Origin: Bryum argenteum
Taxonomy: Eukaryota > Streptophyta > Bryopsida > Bryales > Bryaceae
Assembly: GCA_037043015.1 (NCBI GenBank)
Contig: CM073330.1
Span: 11,054,512 to 11,118,511 of the forward strand
DNA length: 64,000 nt
Direction of reading: 5' to 3'
The stretch's first letter is position 1. Each line of letters begins with the position of its first letter. Positions 15,945-26,904 of the stretch are shown here, one piece after another. The notes under the pieces are model-generated. The model did no database searches and was not told the DNA's origin. It saw only the letters and a program-made list of their open reading frames with translations. The position numbers were made by a program, and so were the translations under genes.

Positions 15945-16310
15945 CCCTTAAACGCCCATGGGGTGTGAAACGGGCAGCCCAAAATTGGGTCAAAGCATCT
16001 TTTGGACTTGGGCATCATAAATAGTGCACTTTTTGAACAAGGGCATCATGAATGCACCAATCAATGATGAGCTTGCAACCTCCTACAAGGTTATGTACAA
16101 TCCCAACCTCGCTACCATAATCCTTTCAAAGCACAAAATCACTCATACAAATTGTGATTTAAATTGTAAAATTTCACTTTTTGAATGCATCACAAGAAGG
16201 TGACCAGTTTGACATCAAAATATAAGTGAAAAGTTGAGTACAGTGAGAGCTAGCTACAGAGAAGATTCTGTTGGAAGGTGACCCCTCGGGTCACCTTGGG
16301 CGTTTAAGGG
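15945..16310. mobile_element. TTAA-flanked MITE, ITR CCCTTAAACGCCCA (piggyBac-like)
   Basis: 366-bp element with TTAA at 15941-15944 and 16311-16314. The left end is CCCTTAAACGCCCATGGGG. The right end CCTTGGGCGTTTAAGGG is its inverted complement. It lies only four bases (GGCC) from the right TTAA of the preceding element. The ITR matches elements at 41010-41091 and 53398-53824. No coding capacity. Confidence 0.82.
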
Positions 16311-16492
16311 TTAAAATTCCAAGAAGAGGCCCCCTAGGGGAAAATGGGGGTGCAGACCCCAAATTTCAAAAAACAAATTTAAAAAAAATGACTGTGAGGG
16401 GTCAAAAATGGAAAATCAAAAAACTGGGGCTCCACCTAAGTGGGGAACATGGATTGGATTTAGTGAGCGACACTTTCTTGCAAGTGGAAGAC

Positions 16493-16803
16493 TATTGAAG
16501 CTCAATAGAGAGTGAGAGAGAATACAAACATCAAATCTTACACACAAGGTAGAGCAATGAATGCTTGAATGAGATACATACTCATTCCAAGCCCTTGCTT
16601 ATGTATCCATAGGTAGGCACATGGTGCTACAAACAATATGGGATAACCGAGAGGCTAAGTCCTCTCTTGTCTCTCTAAGGCTTTTAGGACCAACCCTCTT
16701 CAAACACCCTAGAGGACTAAGACCTAGCCTCTATTACTTACTCTAACATACTCTAAAACCTATTAGTTGCTCTTATAAACTACGAGCAACCTAATCTCTA
16801 ACA
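16493..16803 (-). repeat. Copia 3' LTR (left copy)
   Basis: 311-bp LTR. In coding sense it begins TGTTAGAGATTAGG and ends near GCTTCAATA. It matches 26078-26388 except for a few substitutions. It is preceded in the coding sense by a purine-rich tract. Outer TSD AAGAC. Confidence 0.9.
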
Positions 16804-17338
16804 CTCCCACTTTGCGAGTAGTTTTCTCCTCGCAATCCCATCTCCTTGTGCCACACCTTGGCAAACGCCTTGGTCCACATATTTCCCACCATGTCCTCCA
16901 TTTGCTAATACCTCAAGCTCTCCTCTCCATCTTCTAACTTTCCCCTTGATTTTGGCAACAAAGCCAATTCCCATGTGCCATTGGCCATACTAGATGTCTA
17001 CTGTCTTTGTTTTGGTCAACTCCCACTTCTTGCATGCACACTTTCAGAAAAGATCACCCAAACTCAAAGTATCATAAAAAACAAATAAGATTTGCACGTT
17101 CAACCTCAATGGATGGTGGAAGAATATGGTTTAACCACCACTCACCAAGTAACCTCCTCTCCCTTATTGGATACCATGGGCCTTGTACACGCCGCCCCTC
17201 ATCAATCTTCTTCATGTGATTCAACCTCCACATCCTCCTCTTGTGTCTCTTTCGGCTCTTGCACTCCTTTAGGCTTTTCTCCAACTTGAGCCTCTTGTAC
17301 AACGCACGCTGAAATTGGAGTTGCATCCACCCCAATCA
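16804..17338 (-). pseudogene. Copia pol remnant: RT leader joined to RNase H tail
   Basis: Reading the minus strand, the conserved RRPPGEWW-type segment (here LLGEWWLNHILPPSIEVERA) that precedes reverse transcriptase is followed by ANGTWELALLPKSRGK (start of the RT domain). After frame breaks comes DMVGNMWTKAFAKVWHKEMG, which corresponds to the DMVADxxTKAL end of the copia RNase H domain. The catalytic RT (YVDD region) and RNase H core are absent. This shows a large internal deletion rather than point decay alone. Confidence 0.75.
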
Positions 17339-17343
17339 CCATA

Positions 17344-17820
17344 TGTCAGGGACACGGAAACAGATGATAAGAATATGTGGAAACTAACAAGAACTGACAG
17401 GAGCTTGAATTAACAAGAAGAGTATACGAACAACAACAAGAGAGATGAGCTAGAGCTCCAAGAGATGCGTTGTCGATACCGGGTTGCCCTCACCGACTCT
17501 TATATATACTAAGCTAAGAAGAAGGTTCTCCGTAACCTTCCTCAACCTAGGACCTTCTAGGACCTTCCAAGAACTTCCAAGACCTTCCGTGCTTCCGGGG
17601 CCTTCCGGAAACTTCAAGGACCTTCCAAAACTTCCAGAGACTTCCGAAACTTCCGGAAGTTTCCTAAGCTTCTAACCCTTCTAAACCTTCCTAAGTTGTG
17701 TACCTAGTACGTGGCCGTGACACAGGGAATCTTCAAGGAATCTTCGAGGAATCTTTTAGAGAATCTTCAGAAAATATTTTAGAAGAACCTTCTAGAAACT
17801 TCTTGTGTATGTCCGTGACA
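17344..17820 (-). repeat. Gypsy 3' LTR (left copy), heat-shock-element rich
   Basis: 477-bp LTR made up in large part of CTTCC/GGAAG and GAATCTTC-type units. It contains perfect nTTCnnGAAn arrays at 17603-17615, 17651-17663 and 17785-17802. A TATATATA box lies near 17502-17511. Confidence 0.88.
17785..17802. promoter_or_regulatory. Four-unit heat-shock-element-like site in left LTR
   Basis: GAACCTTCTAGAAACTTC reads GAA-nn-TTC-nn-GAA-nn-TTC, a perfect four-unit alternating array of the heat-shock factor core. It is conserved in the other LTR at 23447-23464. Functional activity is inferred. Confidence 0.6.
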
Positions 17821-20800
17821 TCACCTCCCTTCTAGCTAGCGAGGGGTTTTCAGGTAAGCGGCGTTGTTGTTAGTCAATACCAACGCAGAAAAATGAAAAT
17901 CTGCGCATTTACATCCGCAATAAACTCCAATTGTTGTTCACGGCGCAAGTGGTTCATCGGTCGGCCTCGCCAACGATAGTGGCCGACGCCTTCCACTTCC
18001 ACGACGGCGTGAACTTACGTGTCTTCGTTATGGAATTGTCCCCGCAAACACACCTTCCTCAGCGACCATTGAAAGCGGGCTCGACCAAATACAATCACCA
18101 ACGATCGATTCTTCCGGAATCCTCCGTCGGCGTCGTGGCGTGGGCGATTCTTCATCTCTCGTCCGCCTTCGAGAGTTGGTTGGTTGAGATGGCATAACCT
18201 GTATGCTTATCTATCTCTCGACTATCCATGACTAAAAACCAAACTATGACTATAGAGAAATTCTATCTAGAACAAAATATATGTAAATCAAATGTGAATC
18301 GAGGTTGTGTTCACTCTCCCCTTTTATTCTCCCGGTGGGCGGCGCGTCACGAGAGAAGTTATCGTCGGAAAGCGCTTAGGTTTATGAGGATATCGTTGAT
18401 GAAATTCTGTCACCTTTTCCGCGCATTTACAAGATTTTCGTGGCGTGTTCCCACGTTCTTTCATTGATGTCGTATCCGCTCCAACGCACAAAATACTCCA
18501 AGTTTTTCCTTCCTGGCGCGTGAATCCAAAGACCTTATCCACCTCATATTCCTCGTGGTTCTCAATTTCGATCTTAGGTGGCGGCCCTCGCACTCTTCCC
18601 GGAAAAGTCGACTCGATAAGGTTCCAATAAAGACACGTGGAAGACCTGGATGTCCTTCATAGTAGTTTGCAGAACTCCAACCGATCGCCACCTGGATTGA
18701 TTTGTTTGGGATGGCAAATGGTCCCAATCTTCGATAGTCCAACTTATCACACGGCCGCTTGGTCTTGATATTCCGTCGAAGCGACCATACTTTATCTCCG
18801 ATCTTGAAAGTAGGTCTCATTCCGAAATTTATCTGCGGACGCCAGACGACTCTTGGGCGGTTTGCGATTGAAGTCTCGGCGTTCTTGAAGTTCCGATAGG
18901 CGCTTCGCAAAATCTTCTTTGTTTGGTTTGTTATTGGCCATCAATTATAAATCAAGCTTCGGTGGTATCCGTAGTTGGCGAAGAATGGTGTTTGTTGGGT
19001 CCGACGCATTTAATAGTGTTGTTGTAGGCGAACTCGGCAAGCGGTAGATACTGATCGAATCGTCTTGGCGATAGTTGATGGTGCAACGTAGATCTTTGCT
19101 TCCAATACTGATTCACCCGTTCCGTCGTCCGTCGGTTTGAGGATGAAATGCTTAGAAAAAGCGATATCCACCTTCATATCTCAAATAGAGATTTCGAACT
19201 TGGAGACGAACCGGGTTCCGCGATCCGACACAATATCATCCCGACAAGCCGTGATAACGATATACATTATCAAAAAGAAGCCTTTCTTTGATCTTCGCCG
19301 ACGATGTCTTCTTGCGAATAAAATGCGTCATCTTCGTCGGCCGATCTACCACAACAAAGATCTTTGCTAAACGAGTTTGAAGGCGGCAGGTCCGTAATGA
19401 AATTCATGAAATCAAGACCACGGTCGATGCGGGATAAGCGAATGGCCGCAAAAGTCCATAGGGGCGATGCCGGGGTTCTTCGACTCAACAAATATCACAA
19501 GAGAGAACAAACTCCTTCACATCCTTCCACATTTGGGGCCACCGTAAGCTCTCAAAAAAATAAGCTCCAATGTCTTGTTGTATCCAAAATGTCCCCGCAA
19601 TTTGGAAAAGTCATGGCGTGATTGGAGACTCGTCGTCGTGTTCGTCTTTTAAATATACGATCGCTTCTTCAGCAAAAAAAGATCTCTCCTCCACTCAACT
19701 TGTCATTATCAAGACGCTTCGATCTCGGAGCTGCTGCAATCTTCAATTGTCGCAATGACGTATCCTGGTTAAGGAAGTCCGTATCAATTGGCGTAGCGAT
19801 GAGCGCAAATTCTAAAATGCTCCGGTTTCAAAGAATAGTGCATTGTTGATCAAACGCTTCTCCAAATAGGCGCTGCGAATCGATCTCGCCGATAAGGCGT
19901 CGGATAGTCCTTGTTGCTTCCCAGGCCGATAGGTAATAACAAAGTCAAATCGTGACAACGACATATTCCACCGAAACAGCGTCGATTCAAGACTCGAGCC
20001 GACATAAAGATCTCAAAATTCTTGTGATCCGTGTATCGGTCACCTGATCTGATGTCTGCCGCCTTCGAGAAAGTGTCGCCACTCTTGGAAGGAATCTACT
20101 ATGGCAAGAAGTTCCTTATCGTGGATTTCATAATTGATTTCAAAGATTGGTAAAAACTTTCGAGAATAGAACGCCACCGGATGAAGCTTCCCGTCCCACG
20201 TCCATCTCATGAAAGTATGGCTCTCAAAGCAAAATCGAAGCATCGGTCTCAAATAGAAGGCGCTGTAAAAAGTCGGGATGTCACCAAGATTGGAGGTGTG
20301 ATAAATGCCATCTTAAGGTCTTGGAATGCCTTTTCTCGCTGAGGTCCCCATTCGAGCTTGTCGCTTCAAGTCAACCGAGTGAGTGGAGCGGCGGCTCGAG
20401 AATAATTAATTCTTGATGAAGATTCGATAGAAGTTAAGAAATCCAAGAAAACATTGTGCGCCTCTAACCGTCTTCGGACCTCCCACGATACAATTGCTTC
20501 CACCTTCTTAGGGTCCATCTTCAAACCGTCTCGTGGTTGCAATGAACCCTAAAACTCCATCTCGGTTTTGGTGGAATAGGCACTTCTCCAACTCTGGCGT
20601 AGAGTCGCCGTTCTCGTAGTTTCTCGGCGACCAAACGAACGCGTCTTCTCGTGTTCTTCTTCGTTTCTGAAAATATCGTGATGTCATCCAGATAGATGAC
20701 AACAAAGTCGTCGTCGCTCCCCCGAAGATGTCATTCATCATGTGTGTTGGAAAACACCGGAAAGATTGGTAAGGCCAAAAGCGCATTTACATTATATTCA

Positions 20801-22998
20801 AATGGCCATACCTTATGCGGAACGTTGTCTTCCACTCGCCTCCTTCCTCGATCCGTACGAGGTTCTAAGCCCCCCGGATCAATTTTTGTAAAGATCTTTG
20901 ACGCCCGAACCGCTCCAAGAGACCAAAATCGAGAAACGGATAACGATTTTTCTTGGTTACCTTGTTGAGGCCTCGATAGTCCACGCACATTCGTAGCGAG
21001 CCATCCTTCTTCTTTACAAACAAGATCGGTCTTTCACCGGCGACTTTGAATGACGAATGAAGTTCTTCGCTAGATTCTCGTCGATATCTTTTCGCAGCTC
21101 CGCTAACTCCGTTTGAGAGAGATTGTAGATTGGGCCAAAAGCGGTTGTCTTTCTTCTTGCGCGTCTACGGGCGCGATCGTATGGCCGATCTTCCCGGTAG
21201 TATGTCCGCGTTCTTCTTCTTCAAACACGTCCTAAAAATCCTTATATTCTTTCCAGATATCTTTGCCGTCGAACTCTTCTCCGTCTTTAGTTGAAATTGC
21301 ATAGATGACAAAAAGTCTTTGCTTCTTTGGATGATCGTCTTTAACGCCCTTCTTCCAATAAACAATGGTTTCCTATCTTGGGATGTCTACTAGGTTGGCT
21401 CTTGGAATGTTCTTTGGAAAAAGTCATTTTCCGCAACTTCCAATCTATGGTAGGGTTATGTTGTTCTAACCAAGAGAGACCTAGGATGACGGGGTTTGAC
21501 GGGGTTTGAAATGACATTAAAAACGACGTAACTACTATGGTCCTTAAACGCCACCTCTATAGTCTTGATTCACGCGGGTGACACCGCTTGGAATGATAAA
21601 GGTCGTCCCATCTATCACCTCTACATAAACAAGTTTGGACTTACATGCTGATTTATCTTGTGGCGCTTAAGAAATTCTTCATCTAAAAACAAGTAGATGC
21701 TCCCGAATCTAATAGAGCTAAAGTTTTGTGTTTTTGAGGACCAAGAGACAAGGGAATTGTAAAACAACGGGCGGGTTGGGTAAAGAGAACTGATTGTTGT
21801 TGTGGCGTCAATCGTCCGCCCGCATTCTTTTCATCAGAATGGGCATCGTCGTTTCGCGATCACCGCACTCCTAGTCTTAACAATGCGCCGGTTCTCGCTT
21901 CTTGGGGCAATTTCCAACCTTGTGGCCTTCTTCTCCGCAGATCTAAACAGAGTCCTTCTTCCATACGCCGTTTTCTCTTCCTGAGTAAGAGCTTTTGTGC
22001 GCGCGCGTCGATTTGCATGCTTCGCTCCGAATGAGAACTCAAATTGTTTGCCGACATACTCGTGGTGTAGCGACTCGTTTGGTATTTTTGCGGCTACTGG
22101 CTTGACGACGCTTGGAATAAACGGTTGTCGCACTTTATAGCTTGGCTAAAATGGCTTCGTTGAGCGTTTGCGGATCGGGAAGAGATAAAAGTAGGTCCTT
22201 CACATCATCCTCAAACCCCAATAAAACCGACTCATCAATCTCAACCCGATTGATGTCACTGCCATTGTCTAAAATCCGATCGTGAAGCGATGCGAGCGCA
22301 TTCCTTGTCGTAGTGATCGGATCTTTGTTGTAGGACCTTGTCGTGTTCGCCAAATCTTCTCGCAAATGCCGCCAAACGTCTCAAAGTTGCTTCGGAATTG
22401 GCGATCGTTTACCGAACAAGGGGGCAACCACGCGCAAAAAGCTGCCTCGTAGCGAGTTCCAACAAGTCCAACACGCGCTCCTCCGTCGGATATCGTTCGG
22501 CCAGAAATCGTTATCAACTTGATTTGGTTGACAAAACCCGAAAACTTGGAACGCGTTCCGTCGAACTGTCGGAAGACTAACTCTAGGCTCCTTCCGTTGT
22601 TGAATCATTGGGTTTTGTTGAACCAAAGGTGTAGTCGCCTCCTCCGGTGTAGTTCTTTGAGACCGGTGAATCCTGGATGATGTTATCCCGGATCTTTCCG
22701 TCATTGTGAAGTCTTGCCATGGCTCCTTCTATCTCCGCTTGTCATGTGATAATGCAAAGAAGAAAGACTCATGATGGCGTCCATTTGGATTCCAAATTTT
22801 CACCCATAGTAAACGTCTTGATCTTTGACTAAATCTACGAAAGAAAAGAAAAAAAATTTGACAAGAGAACAATATTGGTTTAGAGGAGGGTAATCCGCAA
22901 CCTCTAAAACACTAAAGACACCTTCGAGAAGAGGGGTAATCCACTCTTTAACAAGAAGGGACTAACTCGATATTTGTGAGAAGGTAGTCTCGAAAAAC
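17821..22998 (-). pseudogene. Gypsy gag-pol (chromovirus), frame-disrupted
   Basis: In coding order (right to left) the following are seen: gag-like sequence (about 22.7-22.1 kb); a CCHC-type zinc knuckle remnant CGEEGHKVGNC (about 21.9 kb); retropepsin ALLDSGAST (about 21.7 kb); reverse transcriptase with [20 protein letters not shown] (about 21.0 kb) and IYLDD (about 20.7 kb); RNase H with [12 protein letters not shown] (about 20.15 kb); integrase core with DFMNFITDLPPSN and a CHPQTDGRTERVN-like segment (19.4-19.1 kb); and a C-terminal chromodomain NHEEYEVDKV (about 18.5 kb). The chromodomain places it among chromoviruses, which target heterochromatin. Multiple frameshifts and stops separate the segments, so no intact polyprotein is present. 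Confidence 0.87.
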
Positions 22999-23313
22999 TG
23001 TCGAGGACACGGAAATGTATGATAAGAATATGTGAAACTAACAAGAATCGACGGGAGCTTGAATTAATGCTAAGAGTATACGAACAACAACAAGAGAGAT
23101 GATGAGCTAGAGCTCCAAGAGATGCGTTGTCGATCACCGAGGTTGCCTCTCACCTCGACTCCTATATATACTAGCTAAGAAGAAGGTTCTCCGTAACCTT
23201 CCTCAACCTAGGACCTTCTAGGACCTTCCAAGAACTTCCAAGACCTTCCGAAGCTTCCAGGGGCTTCCGGAAACTTCAAGGACCTTCCAAAACTTCCAGA
23301 GACTTCCGGGAAC

Positions 23314-23336
23314 TTCCGGAAGTTTCCGGAAGCTTC
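23314..23336. promoter_or_regulatory. Five-unit heat-shock-element-like array in the promoter LTR
   Basis: Reads TTC-CG-GAA-GT-TTC-CG-GAA-GC-TTC with exact 2-bp spacing. This is the canonical inverted-pentamer pattern bound by heat-shock factors. It lies upstream of the TATA-like motif in the element's sense. Activity is inferred from sequence only. Confidence 0.65.
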
Positions 23337-23446
23337 TAACCTTCTAACCTTCCTAAGTTGTGTACCTAGTACGTGGCCGTGACACAGGGAATCTTCAAGG
23401 AATCTTCGAGGAATCTTTTAGAGAATCTTCAGAGAATATTTTAGAA

Positions 23447-23464
23447 GAACCTTCTAGAAACTTC
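23447..23464. promoter_or_regulatory. Four-unit heat-shock-element-like site in the promoter LTR
   Basis: GAACCTTCTAGAAACTTC, a perfect four-unit alternating array near the upstream end of the promoter LTR. It is identical to the left LTR site at 17785-17802. Confidence 0.62.
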
Positions 23465-23487
23465 TTGTGTATGTCCGTGACACCATA

Positions 23488-24790
23488 GTGGCTCCAAACT
23501 CCCACTTGGATGCATCTCCACATTCGCATCTCGACAAGTGGCCTCCTCCGCAATCACCACATCACGAGCCGCTGAATTTGATATACTATTCTTGATTTGC
23601 ATGCCATTTACCATCCTTTCAAGGACCTTCAAATTCTTCACATTCAACGCCCAAGGCGCCTATGGCGTAGCTCTCCAAAGCGCTGATTGTGGCATTTGGT
23701 GTCCACATCGGCCATATCATACATGAGAACGGCATTTGATATAAACTCGCTTCTCTTGGCAATCTAGCAATCACCTTCCTATTTGCAGCCCACAATGCAT
23801 GCATCATCATCAAACTCCACCTTTAAGCCATTAAGAAGCAAGACTTTGCTATGGATAACAAATTTCTCTTTAACTTTGGGATGTGGAAAACCTCCTTTAT
23901 GTTGATTTTGTCTTTTTACTCCCATCACCTTCACCTCCTCAACAATAGCGCCAACTCCGACCGCATCACAATACTACCATCTCCTGCCGGTGCACATTTC
24001 GTGGTGGTGATATTACCTCATATGTTTGAAATCTTTGCCCTATGAGGTGACATGTGCTTGGTGGCTCCCGAATCCATGATCCACTTGTCAATGGTGTTGT
24101 CATCTCCATCTCCATTTCGCAGCGCGACGCTTCTTCCCACATCTCCTCTTTTTTTTTGCAAATAACGGGCGCTTACAAACGATACTCCTCCTCATTGTCT
24201 TTGTTTCTTGCAACATTGGCACTCTCTTTCTCCTTCTTGTCTTGGAAGCAATACCTTGCAAATGTGGCCCGGTTTGCCAAATCAAGACAACCTTGGCCCA
24301 TTTTCAGATCCTCCCTTTGTTTTGAGCCGCCACCAACGCTTCTTCACCACTTTGAGCACCCTCTCTTCCTCCTCTGACACTTCATGCATCAACCTCGACA
24401 CCACAAACTCCATCTTAAGGCCAAGAAGGGTCAAGGTCTCTAAAGCCGTTATCAAGTCTTTCAAATGAAGATGGGAGACTATCAAGCAAGCGCCATAACA
24501 ATATCCTCCTCCTTCATGGGCACATCCAAGCAGACAAGTTGATCCGCAAGTGCCTTGATGTTGTTGATGTGCTCCAACAAGTCGCCCTTCCTCCATCTTG
24601 ATTGTGAAGAACTTGCGCTCAAGAAGAGGATGTTGGCCAAGCTTCTTGTCTCACGCAGTTGCAGCACCCTCCATGCTTCCGATGGTCCTTTACAACTCTT
24701 GATGTGAGCAAGTTGGGCATCCACCAAATTGAGCCCAATCACGGACATGGCCTTCCTCACCCTCCTTTGATAGTCCTTCTTGTCCTCATC
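23488..24790 (-). pseudogene. Copia gag, protease and pre-integrase remnant
   Basis: Minus-strand relic of the host copia element. Gag (UBN2/Retrotran_gag_2 type) shows VIGLNLVDAQLAHIKSCKG, EAWRVLQ, RSLANILFL, DLLEHINNIKALADQL and MKEEDIVMALA (about 24.76-24.49 kb), then VVSRLMHEVSEEEE. The zinc knuckle region (about 24.25 kb) has lost its ligand pattern. The protease keeps DKWIMDSGATKHMSP (about 24.09 kb) with the catalytic DSGAT. The pre-integrase segment ELRHRRLG...NVKNLKVLERMVNGMQ lies at about 23.68-23.55 kb, just before the gypsy insertion. Frames are interrupted several times. Confidence 0.83.
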
Positions 24791-24959
24791 ACTGCATGAG
24801 AAGGTGGTGCCTCCTCCGCGCCTTCAACAATCTCCCACAAGTCCATCCCGGAGAGCGCCAAGTTCATCTTAAACTTCCAAAGGTGGAAGTTGTTGCCATT
24901 GAACTTTTCAAGACCCTTACACTCTCAACCTCAAAAGAAGCCATGGCTAAACACAAGCG

Positions 24960-26077
24960 CCGCCTCTTACAACACCAACAACCCAAATCTACCACCTAAA
25001 CACTCAAATCAGCCCCTTAGAGTGTGCAAAACACACTTGTGCACACAACAATGCACAATAAGCCACTCCAACACTCAAAAAAGCAAGATCCACTTGCTCC
25101 CAGATAAATCAGATCACACTCAAGCTCTTTGACGTCCAAATGCTAGATCTAGGCTTCCCCCACACCCACAAGGTGTATATGCACCTCAAAGCACTCAAAT
25201 CAGCCCTCAATGCCTCCAAATGAGTACTTGTGCACTCCCTACACTAGATCAGCCCTCAATCTATGTCAAAGAAGCTTCTAGATCAACAAATTACTCAAAC
25301 AAGCAAGATCCACTTGCTCTTACACTAAAACAAGCAAGATCCACTTGCTCCCTCTCAAATTGGATCAAACTCAAGCAATTTGACCTCCAAATACTAGATA
25401 TAGATGTCTACTACACACACAAGGTCAATTTGCACCTCTAAGCACTCAAATCAGCCCACAATGCTTCCAAATGAGCACTTGTGCAATCCCTACACTAGAT
25501 TAGCCCTCAATCAATGTCAAATAAGCTTCATGAACCTCAAATCACTCAAATCTCAACTTAGGAGCCTTAAGACACCTCTCTTGCACCACAAATGCTCAAA
25601 TCAGCCCCTTGTGTGCACACATGCACCACAAATGCTCAAATCAGCCCCTTGTGTGCACACATGCACCCTAAAAGCTAGATTCAGCCCTCAATTCCGCAAG
25701 TGCACTCAAGTAGATCACAAAGAACACTCCTAAGCTCAAAACCACTCTCAACAAAAGGATTTGATAGCCATCAATGCAAATCAAGACCTTCTTGTGTTAG
25801 AAACACTCTAACCAAGACAAGGGAAGCTCACAATCCTCCAATGCCTTCAAGAGACCTCCAAACACCTCCAAAATGCTCCAATTGCCTCCAAATGCCTCAA
25901 ATCACCTCCAAACACCTCCAAATGGTTGCAAACACCTCCAAATGGCTCCAAATGCTCCTCCAAAGCTCCAAGGAGTGCAAATCAGCCCTCTAAGTGTGTG
26001 CAACACCTCCTTGACCTCTCCAAGCCTCCAAATGTATTCAAACTCAACCTCACCACAAGAGTAGTGGGCCCATAACC
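24960..26077. repeat. Repeat-rich leader of the copia element
   Basis: The untranslated leader between the 5' LTR and gag is built of short, imperfect repeats (plus-strand reading): variants of CACTCAAATCAGCCC, AAGCAAGATCCACTTGCTC and CACCTCCAAATGCCTCCAAA. One unit of about 40 bp containing ATGCTCAAATCAGCCCCTTG is present twice in perfect tandem near 25590-25670. No coding potential is visible. It also contains the primer-binding region next to 26077, which I could not match to a tRNA. Confidence 0.7.
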
Positions 26078-26388
26078 TATTGAAGCTCAATAGAGAGTGA
26101 GAGAGAATACAAACATCAAAGCTTACACACAAGGTAGAGCAATGAATGCTTGAATGAGATACATACTCATTCTAAGCCCTTGCTTATGTATCCATAGGTA
26201 GGCACATGGTGCTACAAACAATATGGGATAACCGAGAGGCTAAGTCCTCTCTTGTCTCTCTAAGGCTTTTAGGACCAACCCTCTTCAAACACCCTAGAGG
26301 ACTAAGACCTAGCCTCTATTACTTACTCTAACATACTCTAAAACCTATTAGTTGCTCTTATAAACTACGAGCAACCTAATCTCTAACA
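26078..26388 (-). repeat. Copia 5' LTR (right copy)
   Basis: 311-bp LTR matching 16493-16803 almost base for base, followed on the outside by the AAGAC target duplication. Confidence 0.9.
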
Positions 26389-26393
26389 AAGAC

Positions 26394-26904
26394 TCCATTG
26401 GAGTTGATGACTTGCAGAAAAGACAAAGAGCATTGATTGTAAAAGCAGCCCAAAGTGAACACTAATCTTGCAACTCTAGTGAGTAACTTTTAGTTAAAGT
26501 TAAGGACGCTATTCTTCATAAAACAATAATCAACTACTCTTGTGTAGTGCAAAGTCCAATCATGTAAATAAATTCTTGTCGAATTTAGGGAATTTAGGGT
26601 GGTTCTCTTCTATTCAAATTTATGCAGTGTGTGATAGTTTGATTGAATTTCATCATCGAAGGATCAAGCCAATGTTCATATCTTATCTGGAATTTTCCAT
26701 GGATGGATCCCAATACTGTAATTTTTTCTTGACTATCGAATACTTGATACGAGACACGAGCTGACAATGGTCAGAATGAGTTAACCTTTGTCTCAAAATG
26801 TCCTGATATACACCTCCTCAGAAGAATGGAAAATCTTGAATCTCATGTAATCTCTAGAAATGGTTTAAACTTAATGTACAGAATTTGATTGAGAAGATGC
26901 TCTT
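26394..26904. other. Intergenic, 3' flank of DUF3128 gene
   Basis: About 510 bases of AT-rich sequence. It likely includes the 3' UTR of the minus-strand gene. I see no other feature. Confidence 0.5.

Larger units (their letters stand above)
17344..23482 (-). mobile_element. Ty3/gypsy chromovirus, full-length but mutated, nested in copia
   Basis: About 6.1-kb element with LTRs 17344-17820 and 22999-23482, each starting TGTC and ending TGACA. The 5-bp target duplication CCATA is at 17339-17343 and 23483-23487. Coding sense is minus, shown by a purine tract AGAAGGGAGGTGA abutting the left (3') LTR and by the gag-to-chromodomain order from right to left. All domains are recognisable, but the frame is broken repeatedly. 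LTR divergence is visibly larger than that of the copia host element's LTRs, although the gypsy must have inserted later. This suggests the gypsy LTRs diverged faster or underwent small indels and recombination. Confidence 0.92.
22999..23482 (-). repeat. Gypsy 5' LTR (right copy), heat-shock-element rich
   Basis: 484-bp LTR that would drive minus-strand transcription. It carries a perfect five-unit TTC/GAA array at 23314-23336 and a four-unit array at 23447-23464, both upstream of a TATATATA sequence (near 23162-23168) in the minus sense. This is the promoter LTR. Confidence 0.88.
16493..26388 (-). mobile_element. Ty1/copia LTR retrotransposon, internally deleted, with nested gypsy element
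   Basis: Two 311-bp LTRs (16493-16803 and 26078-26388) with very few differences bound the element. The 5-bp target duplication AAGAC is at 16488-16492 and 26389-26393. Coding sense is minus: the leader lies at the right, then gag, protease and pre-integrase (24.8-23.5 kb), then a gypsy insertion (17344-23482), then remnants of the reverse transcriptase start and RNase H end. A purine tract ending AAAGTGGGAG abuts the left LTR, as expected for the 3' end. Without the gypsy insertion, the interior is only about 3.1 kb. The integrase core and most of the RT are missing, so it is not autonomous. The near-identical LTRs suggest a recent insertion of an already deleted copy. Confidence 0.92.

Noticed and set aside
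22972-22998. Primer binding site next to the gypsy 5' LTR complementary to initiator Met tRNA
   Set aside because: The adjacent sequence does not contain the usual TGGTATCAGAGC; the primer could not be identified.
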